The notes beneath the pieces are model-generated. The model had not been told where the DNA came from and did no database searches. It was given only the letters and a program-made list of their open reading frames with translations. Shown here piece by piece: positions 10,546 through 24,300 of a stretch of DNA of 64,000 nt. Positions within the stretch are counted from its first letter, which is position 1; each line of letters begins with the position of its first letter. Origin of the DNA: Prorocentrum cordatum. Lineage: Eukaryota; Sar; Dinophyceae; Prorocentrales; Prorocentraceae. The DNA lies in NCBI GenBank assembly GCA_963575745.1, contig CAUYUJ010015016.1:656244-720243 (forward strand). The letters are read 5' to 3'. The position numbers were made by a program, and so were the translations under genes.

Positions 10546-11333
10546 GGGCCCGCGGCTCGGGCCAGCCGGGCCAGCGAGCGGCCTGGGCGGCTGGGAGCTC
10601 GCCGCCGCTGCAGCTAATCCGCCAGGCTGCGGCTGCCCCGAGAGCCTCGCGGGGCCAAAAGCATGGGGGCCACGAAAAATATTCGAATGCCTTCGAGGGC
10701 CCTCGGGGCCCCCGAGGCTCTGGGCCACGGACGCCAAGTCATGTCTAAGCCTCCCGAAGCTGTCCGAGGGCTCCGAGTCCCGAGGAACCCCGGAGAGCCC
10801 AGCCCTGAGTGAGAGCCACCCCCGAGATCGGGCGCTGTCATGGGGCATGCCACATGGGTGTAAACGTTTTCGTGGTTTTATGATGTCCACCTGCAGTGCC
10901 GTTCCCACTCCTCCTCCTTCCCCATCCATCTTACCCCTCTGCCTCTGCCCCACTGCCACCCCCTTCCGACCTTGCGACCTCCTCTCTTCCCTCCTCCGCT
11001 CGCTCCCTCATTGTTCATGTATCCCCACCGTTGCCTGCGCCAGCGCGGCTGGCGGCTGCGGCTGCGCTCGGCACCGGGGCCACCAGGGCCCGATGGCCCC
11101 GGCCCGCTGCCGCCCATGATGGCGAAACGCCAAAACTAATGCAAGCTAATTTGGGCCCCAGCGGCTCACCGGGCCCACCGCAGACCCGACGGAGCCTGGA
11201 AGGGAGGAGGCCTGAGGCAAGCGGGGTAATGAAGGAAGGGCGAATGCGAATAGGCGATGGTGACTCGATTGCTATGTCGCACGTTCGATCTGGAATCTGG
11301 CTCCGCAGGCTGCGACTCAAAGACCTGGCCAAG

Positions 11334-11437
11334 CCTGGCCCGGCCGACTCCAACGTCGGTCCTGGCCAGTGACTTGGATCACTTGAATACCATCCTGGCC
11401 CGACCCCCTCCAACGTCGGTCCTGGCCAGTGACTTGG
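11334..11437. repeat. 44-bp direct repeat, two copies, 60-bp spacing
   Basis: Copies at 11334-11377 and 11394-11437 share CCAACGTCGGTCCTGGCCAG and differ at a few positions in the first 16 bases. Confidence 0.85.
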
Positions 11438-12470
11438 GATAGTTTTTGGATGCTCTCTTGGGGCCCTCCGACTCTGAAACCCGAGATCTCCGAAAACCTT
11501 TGGACCCTGGACTGGACACTGGACCACTCCCTCCCCCCCCCCCTATGCCTGGCCTCCTGGGGTGGCATGGAAGGCCACGAGGTCGGGCCTCTCACTCCTC
11601 GCCCTCCTCGAGGTCCCCGATTCGGACGACGAGAGCGGAGGGGGCGGGGAAGAGGGCGGGGCCGTCGAGAACGAGGCACAGGCCGAGCCCGACTGCGACT
11701 GCCCCGAGGCAGATGCGGATCCAGCGACGACGACGAGTGAGGCGTCGGGGGCCACGAGCCAGTAGATGAAGTGGGGTGGGGCTGCCGTGTCGCCGCGTCT
11801 AGAGCCTCGCCTCAGAGCCTCTGAGGAGAGGCCCTGAGGCGAGGCGAAGCAGGGAACCAGGCCGCCGACCGTCGTGAAGCGTAGGTCTGGGTTCGCGTCA
11901 CATCGACAGACGGACAGCGAAAACCTGGGACCGAGGGAAGGAAAATGGAGTGCGAGAGGTGAGTGAGCAAGGACCTGGGCCAGAAAATTCCAAGGTGGCG
12001 AATGCTATGCTGTTTCTCTCTGGAGAGGGAGGGCGCAAACAGGGATGGGATGATGGCGTTTAAACCCGAATCTCCATCTTATCCGTGAATTGCCGCGCCG
12101 CCTCCCACGCCCCCCCGGGCAAGAGCTGGCGCGAGGCCGCCACTGTCTCTCCAGGCCTGCTAAGTCGTCCTCCTGAATCCTCCTCCTTCAACTCTTTCGG
12201 CTCCTCGGCCTCCTCCTCCTTCCTTCATAAATCCTCCCCGAAATCTTCTGTCCTCCTCATCCTCTCCTCCCCCCTCTACCTTCCCTCCCCCGAGCCTCCG
12301 GCGCACCGCCGTTCGGCCCGACTGGCGGCCCAATTCTGAAACTCTGAATGGCAGTTGGCCCTTGCGCGGCCACGAACGAACGAGCGCGAGGGCTTTGGGG
12401 TTGGGCACCGGCTGGCGCAGGCGGCCCAGCCCAATCCACTCGTCCATTTTGGAACTTGATCCCTATACTA

Positions 12471-12635
12471 TACCGATACCGCTCGTTCCCAAACCTTCCC
12501 TGGGATGCGTTCGGGCCAGGATTTCGAAGTGATCCAGCGGTGACGACGAGGGCCGCCCAGGACCCAAGAGGCCCAAAATGGTAAAACACGGGACGGGCAG
12601 AGGCATGGGCCACGGGCACCTTGTCCGCCTCTAAT
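12471..12635 (+). repeat. Dispersed repeat, copy 1
   Basis: Similar over about 160 bp to 59805-59965, sharing TACCGATACCGCT, a GGATTTCGA core, GATCCAGCGGTG-like and GACGAGGG blocks, and GGGCACCTT near the end. Type unknown. Confidence 0.65.
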
Positions 12636-12930
12636 ACTTGCGAGATCAAGCACATCATGGGGAACACTGGATCTCATGTTTCGCAAGGCATTGTTAATGT
12701 TGTACCTTGCAGTGCAAATGGGTTAGGCATGAGTGAGCGCGCGCACGCGCTGCGTGGCACGCACGCTGTATCATGCTACGCGAGCGCGCGCGCACAAGCG
12801 TTCGAAAGCATGGACCACGTTAGGACACATGTAACTATCAGTGCGTCGGTGCAGGCGCAAGGAACGTGCAGCGCCATGTACATGTAGCGCGTGATTCGGT
12901 AACTTTATAGATCGCACGCACGCAGGCAGG

Positions 12931-12950
12931 CACACACACACACACACCTT
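12931..12950. repeat. (CA)n microsatellite
   Basis: Short CA run inside a GCGC-alternating stretch (12735-13010). Confidence 0.8.
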
Positions 12951-13117
12951 GTACATGCAAGAATATGGTGGCGCGCACGCGCAACTATTGAGTGCGTGGG
13001 TGGCCAAGAGGGCGCTCGCAGGCGTGACCACTGGTGCAATATAGCACGGGAAAGAACAAGTACTCGCGCACGCGGGCCAACCCTCAGCACGACCATAACC
13101 ATGACCCAAGGCGAACC

Positions 13118-13960
13118 TTATCCACGTCGTTAGCCCTAAGCCTTGCTGCACCCGTAGCTCTAACCGAATGCTTCATCCTATCCTGAGCCCGATCCTGACC
13201 CAGGCCTTAATCAACTATATCCTTAGCCCAAACCTAAGCCTACCCCTACCCTTTGCCATAACCCTACCCTAACCCTGACCCTACCCCCGACCACGCCATC
13301 AACCCTGACACTAGCCCTATCCTTGGCCCGAGCCAGCCCCAAAACTACAAGTACCCTCTTTTATCGTCTCCCCTCTATCTACCCTAACCATGTCCCGAGC
13401 TGAGCCTTGACCATAATTCCTAGCCGTAAACTTAGCCTTAGCCCAAGGCTCAGACCTAAACTCTATCCCCGAACCCACCCTCGCACCGTGCCAGAATCCC
13501 AAACGTTGATCTGCCCCGAGGCCCTGGATCTGAACTCCAGCCCCAAACATAAGATAACTACGAACCTGATAAGATACCTGGTTCGAACAACCTACAATGG
13601 CCAATGACGCTACCATCCCCCCCAGCATGTGCCCCAACGTTGGCCAAACCTCAAACATCTCAGCGCCAACCTCGCCCCTCGCCCCGACCTGCGCCTTACC
13701 CGCCCCCCGCCCAACCAAGACCTTAACCCTAACCTTACTTCTGACAGCCACGCGAGACGTGGGTCCCACCCCGCATCCGCGTCGCCCCCCCCTCCCACCC
13801 TCCCCCAGTCCCTGCCCCCCTGTCGCTCCAGCCCAAACCCTAGCTCTAGCCCCTGCCCGCGGCCTGGGCCCCTACCTGACCTGGGCCCTCAGCCCTGGCC
13901 TCGACCCCAGCCCTAGCCCGAACCCTAGCCGCGGCCTAGCCTCAGCCCCAAACTTAGCGC
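13118..13960. repeat. Degenerate telomere-like (CCCTAA-related) tract
   Basis: Hundreds of bases built from variants of CCCTAA, CCCTAG and CCCTGA, with the best run at about 13255-13285 (CCCTACCCTAACCCTGACCC). Too degenerate for an active telomere. Confidence 0.55.
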
Positions 13961-14479
13961 CGGCCTTAGCCCAATCCCAGACCTTGGACAGAGCCACAAC
14001 CAGTCACACCTTGACGAACCACGCGAAGGAGCCGAACATGCAATATCAACCAACCATGCAAAACTTTCACGCAAAATGATGAAACGGCTGCGCGCAACAC
14101 CAGAAAGCCGCTGATTTTGCGCAAAACATGCAGCGCACGCGTGATGTTGGAGGTTTTTGACCGCTGCGGGCGGAAAATTGTAAGAACACGCTGCGCGCAA
14201 GCAAAGAAACAACCATAACAGAGAGAGAACATGCCGCAAATTATGAAAATGACACGAAACGCAATGAAAACCACGGCAACAGCGCCTGCGAAGAGAAAAC
14301 CTTACGCCCGCTATAGGTTTCGCACCGAAAATGATCGAAACCGACACATTCAGGGTGCGTCGGGCCCGTGCTGGCGCGATTTTGGTAAAATTGGAACGCG
14401 GGCGTCGACTGGCGAGTAGTTTCCACGCGAAACGCGAAATCGCATCGCAAACTTTGAAAACAGGGTGCGCTGGCTGCCC

Positions 14480-14560
14480 GCGACGATCGCTGGACGATCG
14501 CTGACGATCGCTGGCGACGATCGCTGGACGATCGCTGACGATCGCTGGCGATCGCTGGTC
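14480..14560. repeat. Tandem GACGATCGCTG repeats
   Basis: About seven copies of a 10-13 bp unit with palindromic core CGATCG. Confidence 0.85.
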
Positions 14561-15610
14561 GGTCGGGTCGAAGCTGTTCAGGCCCTCCCCGACGTCAGCG
14601 AGCGCCCGCGCGCTGAAAAACACACTCCCGCGCTATGAAAACGCGCCGCGCGCCCCAAACGCAGCATTTCAGTGGAAATGACGGAAGAGGCTTCGCGCGA
14701 ACACAAAAAAAACCCAAACCGTTGAAAACGGCCGCGATGACGTAGCATCGCGCAGAAAAGGACGACGCACGCGTCGAACGCGACGAAAAAACTCTTTCTG
14801 CGACGAAACCATTCCCAAATATGTTTGAACAGCTCGAAAAAACGACAGAACGGATCGCGAAACGTAGCAGTACACCTGGAACGCACACGATACACACGCA
14901 AAACGCACGAACGCGTACGACACGCTCACAAAAACGCACCCGAACGCACGCAACGCACGATATGTGTACAAATGCTGACGCAACTCCACACGCTACGCAA
15001 CAACACGCACGAAGCACGGCGCGCAATTAACCCATTCGCGCCGCAATTCACCACCCACCTGCGCGCCAACACCAAACGCGGCAGTAGCTGGCCAAAAAAA
15101 CGCAAACGCGCGACGCACTCGACGCGCAATGCTTCCCAGACGCTGGCCAGTTGGCTCTGGGGATGCATTCGCCCTTCCACCATTGTGTGCCCTCGATGCC
15201 ATTGTAAAAAGCGCAGCAAAAATCACCTTCTCAAGTCAATGTCGATGTAAATGTAAATGTGGGTGCTGCGGGCGCTCCTGCCGCTTTCTCCCCCCCCCCG
15301 CCGCCGGCCTGGCTCGCCGCCGCATGGCCTCGCCATTGCGGCCATGGCGGGCCCTGGCCCGCGGGCCGAAGGCAGGCGCGATGCCCTGGCGGCTTAGGAG
15401 AGAAGGGGGGAGCAAGAGAAACGCAAATGGCAGCGCAAGACCGCGAGTCATGCTGCGCGAACAATGTCTTCGCGCGCGCCATGTTGCGCCTCAGCGCACG
15501 CGCTCCTAATCAAGCATGAGCGCGCGTTCGCGCGAACGCGATTTCATACATCGCGCTGACCGCGCCGCCGAAGTGCAGGTGTGAGCGCACGATGCACATG
15601 ATAACCACAC

Positions 15611-15665
15611 GCGCGTACGTACATACGTACATACGTATACACATACGTGCATACGTATACCCACG
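15611..15665. repeat. TACG/TACA microsatellite
   Basis: Alternating ACGTACATACGTA units on plus. Confidence 0.8.
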
Positions 15666-17579
15666 GCGCATATAACCTGCACACCACCGCGCAGAGCATA
15701 TGCGCGATACTGTACCACATGTTCGACATAGATGCGCACGGGCAAGCTGCTTCTATGTTCTAATTGCAGGGGCACGCGCAGGCTATGTATATGCATATAT
15801 TTGCATAACTTTAAATGTGTGTATCTATTTGCACATATACATATACATATGCGTGTAAATGTAGAATGTAAGCGTGCTACCTACTTAACATACATTGCTC
15901 CCGTGACGCATACTGCACATGTGATGCACGCGTTTACGTGGTATAGACGCACGCGCGTGGACCCCAAACATCTAGGAACACATTAACGAGTGCATTGTCT
16001 GCAGGGCCCGGTTGCCCGACTAGCCATCGCGAGGGCCTAGATGCGAAATGACAGGGCTGGACAACCCAATGGAACTCGATGCAAATGGATGGGGGGACCG
16101 AACGATTCACTCGAAGTCTGAGACGATGTTCCGCGCGCTGATGACGGACGGGGGTCTCTCGGCCCCGCCCGCCCCCTTCCCCTCGATTTCGGACCTCTAG
16201 TGGAAAAGAAAGCTCTATCGTCAGCGCGGCCACAAATGTGCAGAACCAAATTTTCTTAGACCTTGGGCCGCCAGCGCCATGAAACTGGACTGCATCTCTT
16301 ACGGAACTATCCCTTGTCGACGCGCCCAAATCGCTTGCGAGACAGGCCGGGCGGCGCAGCGGCCAAGCGTTTCACGAGACGCTCCCGCAATTTAGGGCTA
16401 CGAACCTTGACATTTCCAAACCGCATCCGGATGGAGGGCGGCTCATCTTCTTCTCAGCAGGCGCATCCCTGTCTGAGAACATCGCACCTTATTTGACACA
16501 AGGACAATGTCACAGTGCAACGTGAGACGTGAGTCAGCGAGTCAGTCGCCGCTGCTAGGAGAGGAGGAAGACGATGAGGACGAGGAGGAACGAGACGGGC
16601 CGGAGCCGCTGTCGCAGCTGGCCGCCGCCCCCCCCGCGGCAGCAGCACGGCCCCGCCCCCTGCCGCGGCCGCGGCCGCCGCCGCCGCGACGACCGCCACG
16701 CCCTCCGCCGCCGCCGCGGCGTCCTCGCCCCCGGCCGCGAGCCGCGCCTCCAGGCAGCGAGGGGCCGGGGCCCGCGGCGGGGCGAAGAAAATGAGGCAGA
16801 GGCGCGGGGTGGGCGGAGGACAATGCGCCCTCTCGCAACCGTGCTCATCGTATTTCACATGTATCAATGACACTGTAGAATGCAGCGGCATAGCGTGCAA
16901 TCCAAACGAATGTTACACGCCGTACTCTACAACCAACAACATATCCCGATTCAAGTCTGCCGCCGCCAGAGGCCAAGGGCGCCCCGGTCGACCCACGCTA
17001 GGGCTTCGGGGGAAGGACCAATGATGGGGACAAGCTTGATCAAGCATGCGCAAAGCGGATTCACGAATTGCTGCTAATTAGTGGGGGGTGTTGTTACTAA
17101 CGTGCGCACACAATGAGGAAGATGGGAGAGACGCGCCGTGTCTTCGCCGCCACCCTGAGCTCTTTCATCCTCGACCATATCCTCCACTGCATCTGCCATC
17201 TGCACTGCCTCATTCTCCTCATCCTTTTTCCCCGCCCTCCTTCCTTCTCCTCATTATCCTTCTGATCCTTGTCGTTATTCCGTTTATCTCTTGGTCTCTT
17301 GGGGGGCATGCCGGGCAAGCGTGCTATGGTTTCCCGCTTTGCTGCGCTGCTCTACGACGCGCCCGCTGCCTGGCCAGGCTTTACCAAGGGGGGTCCAGGG
17401 GGGGCCCAGGGGCCCACGCTGGCTTGAGAAACAACAACAAACATATGCGCTCCATTTCCTAGCTTGCAAAGCGTTAGTGTTGCCTGCCCTGCCCAAATGC
17501 AATGACCAAAAAACGCGCCTGCGGGCGCCGGATCGTCTGCGGCCGCTGGTCCGCCAGCGCCGGCGCCCGCAGCTGCCGC

Positions 17580-18370
17580 GGGCGCCACTGGCGCTGCCGC
17601 TGCGGCAGCTGCGGCGGCAGCATCGAGCTCCCTGTCTGTTAGGACAACAGCTGGCTTCTGATCCAGAGGTATCATCGCTCGCTCGATGAGGCCAGGATCT
17701 GGGTAAACACCAACTTCCACGTGCACGGACATATGCTTCCACTGTCGATCGTAGCGAAGGGCCTGGTTACACCAGTGTTCAATGGGTAGATCGTGGCCGC
17801 ATGCCCCACATCTGGATATGTGCGAAGGGTCTTGACGCATCTAGTGGCATGACTGCGTCGGTGAAATGGGCAGGCCGTCTCCCAGCTGCCGACCTTGGTC
17901 TCACTTAGCCTGAACGGACCGAACCTGAGTGTCTGAAGTTTCCTTGGCGGCGGCTCCGCTGGCAATGGAGGCGCACGCTCCGCCTCGGGCGGCTCCTCCA
18001 GGTCGGGCCCTGGCCCGGCCGGCCCTGGAGGATGCGGCGGCGACCTCGGCGGAGTCGGCGCCATCGATCCTTCCGAGGTCGGCGACCTCGGCGGCGATGG
18101 CATATGTGGAGTCGGCGGGGCCCCCTGCAACACTGGAGTCGCCGTACCCCCGACAGAATCATCTGGGGGCGACGGCAGAGGCAGCGGCGGCTCGAGCACC
18201 TGCGCAGGCTCCAGCACTGGCACTTGCCCTTCGCCACCCAGGTCGTTCTCTGCGAGACCAGGGTCTTCTGCGCCGCGGCTGGACCGCGGCGACTCAGTCC
18301 CGGAGCCCTCAGCGAGACCCTCGGGGCCCTCGGCGCCCTCAGCTCCGTCGGAGATGGCGAGGTGGGCGCG
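17580..18370 (-). CDS. C-terminal block of the transposase candidate
   Basis: Acidic/Pro-rich linker, then LRFGPFRLSETKVGSWETAC, CPFHRRSHATRCVKTLR, and after a frame change near 17838 HWCNQALRYDRQWKHMSVHV ending DRELDAAAA. A Cys/His-rich segment (C..H.....C and W...CN) is preserved. The alanine run and following sequence drift into GC-rich repeats, so the stop is not certain. Confidence 0.6.
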
Positions 18371-21300
18371 CGGTCCCTGAGGGGACAACGAACGCGCTGC
18401 TACAAGAAAACATACGTTTTCGATGGCCCCGATCCTACCTGGCCGCCCCTTGGGCCGCACGGCCTTGAAAGGCCCCCTGGAGACATCTCAGGCCCTGGAT
18501 TGCACGGCGCTTTCGGGAAGCAGCACGATTTGAAAACCGCTGTCGCCTGCAGATTCTCGAGAAGCCCATCCTCAGGCGCCACGACCCCATCCAAGATAAC
18601 GCGGCTCCGGCGAGACGTGGGAATGAGAGCTGCTGCAGTAGCGTCGCCTCTGAGCAAAGCTTCGTAATACTTGACAGGTCTGCCATGGCTGATGGATTCA
18701 CAACCCGTCATCTCTCGAACTCTCTCTGCATCCAATAAACACGCAAGGTAAGCAGCAGGGCTGGAAGAAGTCGCTTCGGTGCTCAGGCCAGCTGTAAACC
18801 AAAACTTGTATCCATCAAATTTGTACCGAACAACCTCCGACATGTATAGTACACTATATACATATCGGATCGGTAAGAAGGCAGCTTGAGTCGCACATCT
18901 CTTGCCCCCGTGTCCCAGGCTGCCCAGGGTCGAACCACTTTTACCCCCTCGTTCAAAACGCGATGGAGAGGGAGAACTTGTAGAAATCACTATGTTTTTA
19001 GGAACCGAGCAGGCCGAATCAAGCCAGCGCCAAGCAAGAGATCGCGCACCTCGAGTTGCCCTCTCAATGGCCCAATGACCTTCGCAAGTTCGCAACCTCG
19101 CGCTCTGCAAAAGTCTTCGGCAATCGTGCCCACTGCCAGCCCTGTTCGCGAAGAAGCCGCATGAGCTCGTATGGCGTGCGATATTGCAGTTCTTTCGGGG
19201 CAGAAGATACATCTGATATACGCATGGGTAGATGTAGATCATGGCACATAGTAATGCTAGTCAAGGCCAACGACGTGAGGGCCCAAGTAGGGGAATCGTT
19301 GCCACCGTCATCGGCGAACTCCTCGGCATAGCCCGAAGCTTGCATGTCCCGGAGACACCCCAAACATACCTCGAATGTGGTGTGGTCGGAAGGATCCAGT
19401 GCATATCGGTTCCCTGAGCCACTGGCAGAAATCGCACCGCAACTCAACATATCTGCCAACAGCGCCGACGCAACGTCAGAGTCAGCTAGGCTGGGGGGGG
19501 GACTTAAACTTGTATGTAACCTTGTCCGAAGTCTGCCACTGCCTCAGTCCAGACTCCAACTCAGGTAAAGGAACGCCCCAGCAAACGCCGCGTAGGACCA
19601 TTGAGGGGTCAGCAGGGAAGTCAGGTTCACAAGAAACGCACAAGTTCTCACCGTCTGCTCCGGCAGATAATACAGGGTGCGTGGCAACGATGATCGATTT
19701 ACTGTCAATGGGACGTCCGGCTGATCTAGATATGGCTGCAGTTTTCCAAGCTGCTGGGTTGCTCTTGATAACTCGGAAGCATACTGTTTTAATTGGCCCT
19801 GGACCTGAATCACCAGAATGATCATCAAGCAGAGGTATCTGCATCGCACCCACCACATCAATACAATCCTCATCGCCAGTGACATCTATACCAAGAAACG
19901 ATGGGGCCACCCCGTCATCTGGTCTGGAAGCCTTGTGGGGTGTAACGTGTAACCTTACATTGCTTTGCTTGTTTCCTACATAGAGCGTTGCCCTCGAAAA
20001 ACTGAGCCGCTTCCTTCATAGAGCGTTACCCTCGACCCAGGACTAACCCGAAGATGCCCCCACCCTCCCTGCTTCAAATTTGGTGAAACGCTGAAACGAT
20101 ACACGACGCCTGAACCAGGGCAAGCAATGTAAGGCCAACTCCCCACCGGCCCCCTCCCCCTTGCGAGCCTCAGGACCCATCGCTTCTGCAACTGATAACC
20201 TACGGGAATCCAGCGGCAGTGGGCCAGTGCAAAAAACACCTGCGCCATTCTCAGCAACGACTGCACGGAAATGCTCGAGGAATGCGCTCGCGACAACGCC
20301 ATCCAAAGTCACCTCCTGGTCTTTTGCCGCAAGAGCACCTGCACTCACCATGGTGGAAAGCTCATGGGCCTTTCGAGCTCTAGAAGATCTCTCATTGAAC
20401 TTTGCGGCATCGATGGCCGACGCATGGTACATGCTGTAGATATCACACCCATACAAAATCGGCCGCATGCGCGCGACAACCTGGGCCCACTCCGCCGCCC
20501 ACCCAAGAGGCGAGAGGAGGAGGAGAGGGAGGAAGAGCAGCAGGAGGGCCTCAGGAGGGGGGGGGGAATCGATGCCCAGAATGGCCCCAGAGGCATCAAC
20601 GATTCTGCAATGCCCTCCGTCCGACGCCCGAAGTCCTATGTCCTTTGTCCATACATGCATTTCTTCCTGGACGCGCGCCTTGGATAAGGGAAGAGGAGAT
20701 GAGGCGGCCCCTCGGGGCCCTCGGGTGGGATCTTGGCCCCACGCTGCCGACCTGGCCAGAAACTTGGCCCCGCCCCCATGCCCCCCCTCCCCCTCTGGGA
20801 ACCTGGGTATGCCTCATGTCGCTCGGGCTGGCGGCCATGAAGACAGGGTGACCATCAAAACCCATGGCAGAAGGTAGATTCGCCGCGTGCCGAACGTGAC
20901 CAAATGCTTCCGCCAGAATGCCAATGAAGCCAGGTTCATCTGCCAACTCCTGTTCGATCTGAGGTAGCCGCCGAGCTAAACTAACTACGGCGCCCGAGGA
21001 CTGCGTGGCGCGCGCTCGCTTTGCGACGGCATGCCCCCCCTCGATGTACCGTTCGACAATGTTTACTAGCCTAAAGGTGCCAATGTGAAATTCGAGCAAC
21101 GGGAACTCTTCGAGGCTGCTTCCTGCAAGGAACTGGTCTAATGACCCCCGTAGCGGGCCGTCTGGGTCCAAGAAGAATAATGTCCTCGGATGGTGAAGCT
21201 GCTGCACTGCTGGCTCAGCCGAGTCGAACTCCGCAACGGCGGCGGCACCGTGGAGGCGAGCTGTGAAACCACACGGATGCGCAAGCCCACCTAGTGACCA

Positions 21301-24300
21301 CGGCAGCCGCTTGCACCAGTCGAATTTGACGTCAAGTATTGTTTTCATGTAAGCTTTAGCTAATGAGAAATCTCCTTGCAAGACGGACCATTGCCCCTGA
21401 TCGAGGGGAGCTTTGATATCAGACAACAGCGCTTGCCACGATTGGTTCACCAAAGACGTGCAAACGCGCTCGAGCTCCCCAGCAACGAGTTCTGGAAACC
21501 GTTTCCCTTTCATTGGACACCGCCCCGACCGGGCCTCCTCATAATGATACTCTTCGAGGCGTCTACGTTTGGCAAAGGACGTGCGCGTGCCAACTGCATC
21601 GGCATCTGCAAGGTCACTGTGGCAGCAACAGCCTTCAGCCCAAGCACCCAACCCCTCGGCAACATTGTACAAAGCACAAACCATGTCCAAGTCCGCAACC
21701 TCCCGAAAGATGTACCAGGCCACGACACCTGGCGAAGCGCCCGCTGATTCCTTCAGACCCAAGTGGGTCCTATTTTTGCCTCTAGAAGCGGAGCTTCATT
21801 GCATTATGTTGCATTGCTTAGCATTCGTTTGCATTCATACTCAAAAAAAACCTTGCGTCTTTGCATATTTGAGCTAGTTATCATTTCCTTTCCTCTCATT
21901 TCTCTTCATCTTCTTTCTCTTCTCCTTTCCCTTCAACTGTCATGCTGCCAAGGGCGGGGGTGGAAGCCATGGGGGACGGCGGAGGCAGTGCCAATCAGGC
22001 TGGTATATATGCTGCAAAGAATGTATCATTACATATATCTGTAAGCATTGACGGCCTGAACTCCGAACCCTCTCCGGTGGACGCCTTGGCGCCAGGGCCG
22101 TGGACGAACTTGCGAGGGTTCCAACATGCGCAAATGATCGGGAGCTTTCTTTGCAGCCTATTGCAGAACTTACTTACCTCACCCCAACGTTCAGTGTACA
22201 ATTTGCCCAGGTGCCACCTCCTGATTTCTTCCATGCTCCCGTGGTGGACGGACCCCTCAACGCAGAACTTCACGAACCGTTCTCTCCGACCTTCCTCCCA
22301 CAAATACTGAAACTGTTTCAGTTGCTGGAAGAACATGCGCCAGTGCCCCAATTGCTCGCTAATTTCATTGAGCATGTTACTGATGATATGCAAGACAGCG
22401 GGGATCGTGATCGCATTAGGGAGAAACGATTTGCGATCGCATCTGCGGATCTGCCCGGCCTCGACCTCTTCGAAGCCTCTGAAGCGCGCGAAGAAAAATT
22501 GTTCTTGCTCACATGCATTAGAAAGTAAAGGACTAGGGGACGGGAAGAGAAGGAGACAGACAGACAGACACGCGGCTGTTGAACAATGGTGTACTGAAAT
22601 TATGCTAGGCTAGCTGGGAGTCAGCTGGGAACCGACGGTCCGCGCGCAGCCCAAGTCGACCCCCTGAGAGCCGATGGCCCCGCGCAGTCCCAGCCGACCC
22701 CCATGGGGGCCGACGGTCCCGCGCGCAGTCCCAACCGACCCCCTGGGCGCCGACGGCCGACGGTCCGCGCGCAGTCCCAGCCGACCCCCTGTGACACGTG
22801 CTGACGACGAGGGCTCCGAGGGGACCGAAGGAGGCCCGAAAGCACCCACCACCGACGAGGGTGGCGCGCCCGCGCCCTTCTGAGTGGCCCTTCTGTCGCC
22901 GTTTCGCCTACGCGAGAGGCAGCCCGGGGCCCAGGGCGGCGGATCGCGATAGCAGGAGAATGTATTCTGAACAAAACTTGATCGGGCACTCCGCTTGCTC
23001 CTGAGGCTCAGGAGGACAAGCTTGAAGTGCTGATGCTGCGGCCTCGTCGACTTCGACATCTGCGTCAATGTCAAGATTCAATCCAGGGCTGGTTTTGTCG
23101 AGATGCACGTCTGCGTCAATCTCGCGATCCATCGCATCAGGGCTGGGCATATCTGCGTCCAGTTCCAGGGCAGGGCGGGTCGGCGATGGCAGCAACGCTT
23201 GGTCGCTGTCGCCCATGTCGGCGTCGGCGTCAAGCTCCATACCCCGCGGGAGAAACCAGTCGGGGAGCAAGCTGACATGAGAATCTATTTTGAACTCGGC
23301 CACGCCAAGCTCCGTGCCCATATCAGTGCAGAAAGCCATGAAAGAGGACACGAAATCTAACGCACTCGTTTCAAAATTTTGACGGTCCCGCTGGTCCCGC
23401 CCAACAGACCACGCGACGAGGAGCGCGCTGGCTTTGTTCGCGGCCGAAGAGGCCCCAGAGCCAAGCGCGCGAGGCAGACAGTGACACCGGCGGATACCCT
23501 GACGGACGACCCTGTGGGCTTGAGTGCCCTCCTCTGCAGCAACATCTATGCCATTCAGAATGGGCGCCTGGCGATCGATCAGGATTTTGACGGCGCGGCG
23601 CACACGAATGACGTCTTTCGCAGACACCTCGTCGTAACAACTGAGCAGATAATCGAAACCTTTCTGAGGAGACGAGTCGGCCAATCCAAATCTGACGGCT
23701 GGAATCTCACGCGCACGCTCACACAGTGTGAAAGCACAATCTATCAACACCCGGGCCCGGCTGACAGTAGCCTTGCATGGCATGCAAGTCCTACCATCAT
23801 CAAACGCTGCAGCAACGTGCTCGGCAAACCAGGGTACCCGACTGGACGCCTGCGCGAACGCGTGCCCCAACCAGGCGCGTGAACAAAGTTAGCTAATCAG
23901 CAACGCTCGACCGCCAGAAAACCTCGGCACTCTTCAGATTTGCGATGTTGGGATGGGGGAGGGCAAGGCATGAAGCAGATAAGCAGAAAGCAATGATGAT
24001 GCAATCATACACGCAGGATATAGTGGCAGCAATCTATTGTGTCGACAGACCGCTAGACTCCATCGTCGGCCCTTGTGGCCCTGTGGGAACCTGCCTGCGC
24101 GTTGTGTTTTGCTGTCGGCGTTGCAACTGCATTGGCTATTTTGATGGTTAATGCCACTCAAATAGCCAATGCAGTCCTGGGAGCCCTAGGTCCTAAGTTC
24201 TTAGGGCAGGCACTCGGGACGGGCCACGGCCATCGGGGCAGCGGGCGCCGGAAGGCGAAGTACACGATTGAAACCGAACGTTGGACGACATCTTTCAATG

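Larger units (their letters stand above)
10546..17579. other. 7-kb repeat-rich spacer between the two genes of the 23.2-kb element
   Basis: No gene recognised. Contents listed separately include a 44-bp direct repeat, a dispersed repeat, CA and TACG microsatellites, a telomere-like degenerate tract and GATCGC repeats. An acidic frame on plus (11562-11765) and a basic/Pro-rich frame (16507-16794) look like low-complexity byproducts. It may hold the promoter of the methyltransferase-family gene. Confidence 0.4.

Noticed and set aside
13255-13285. Functional telomere
   Set aside because: Only a short near-perfect run in a degenerate internal tract, with genes on both sides.
16507-16794. Plus-strand acidic then Pro/Arg-rich protein
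   Set aside because: Low-complexity GCC-rich sequence with no domain, on the strand opposite to all supported coding.
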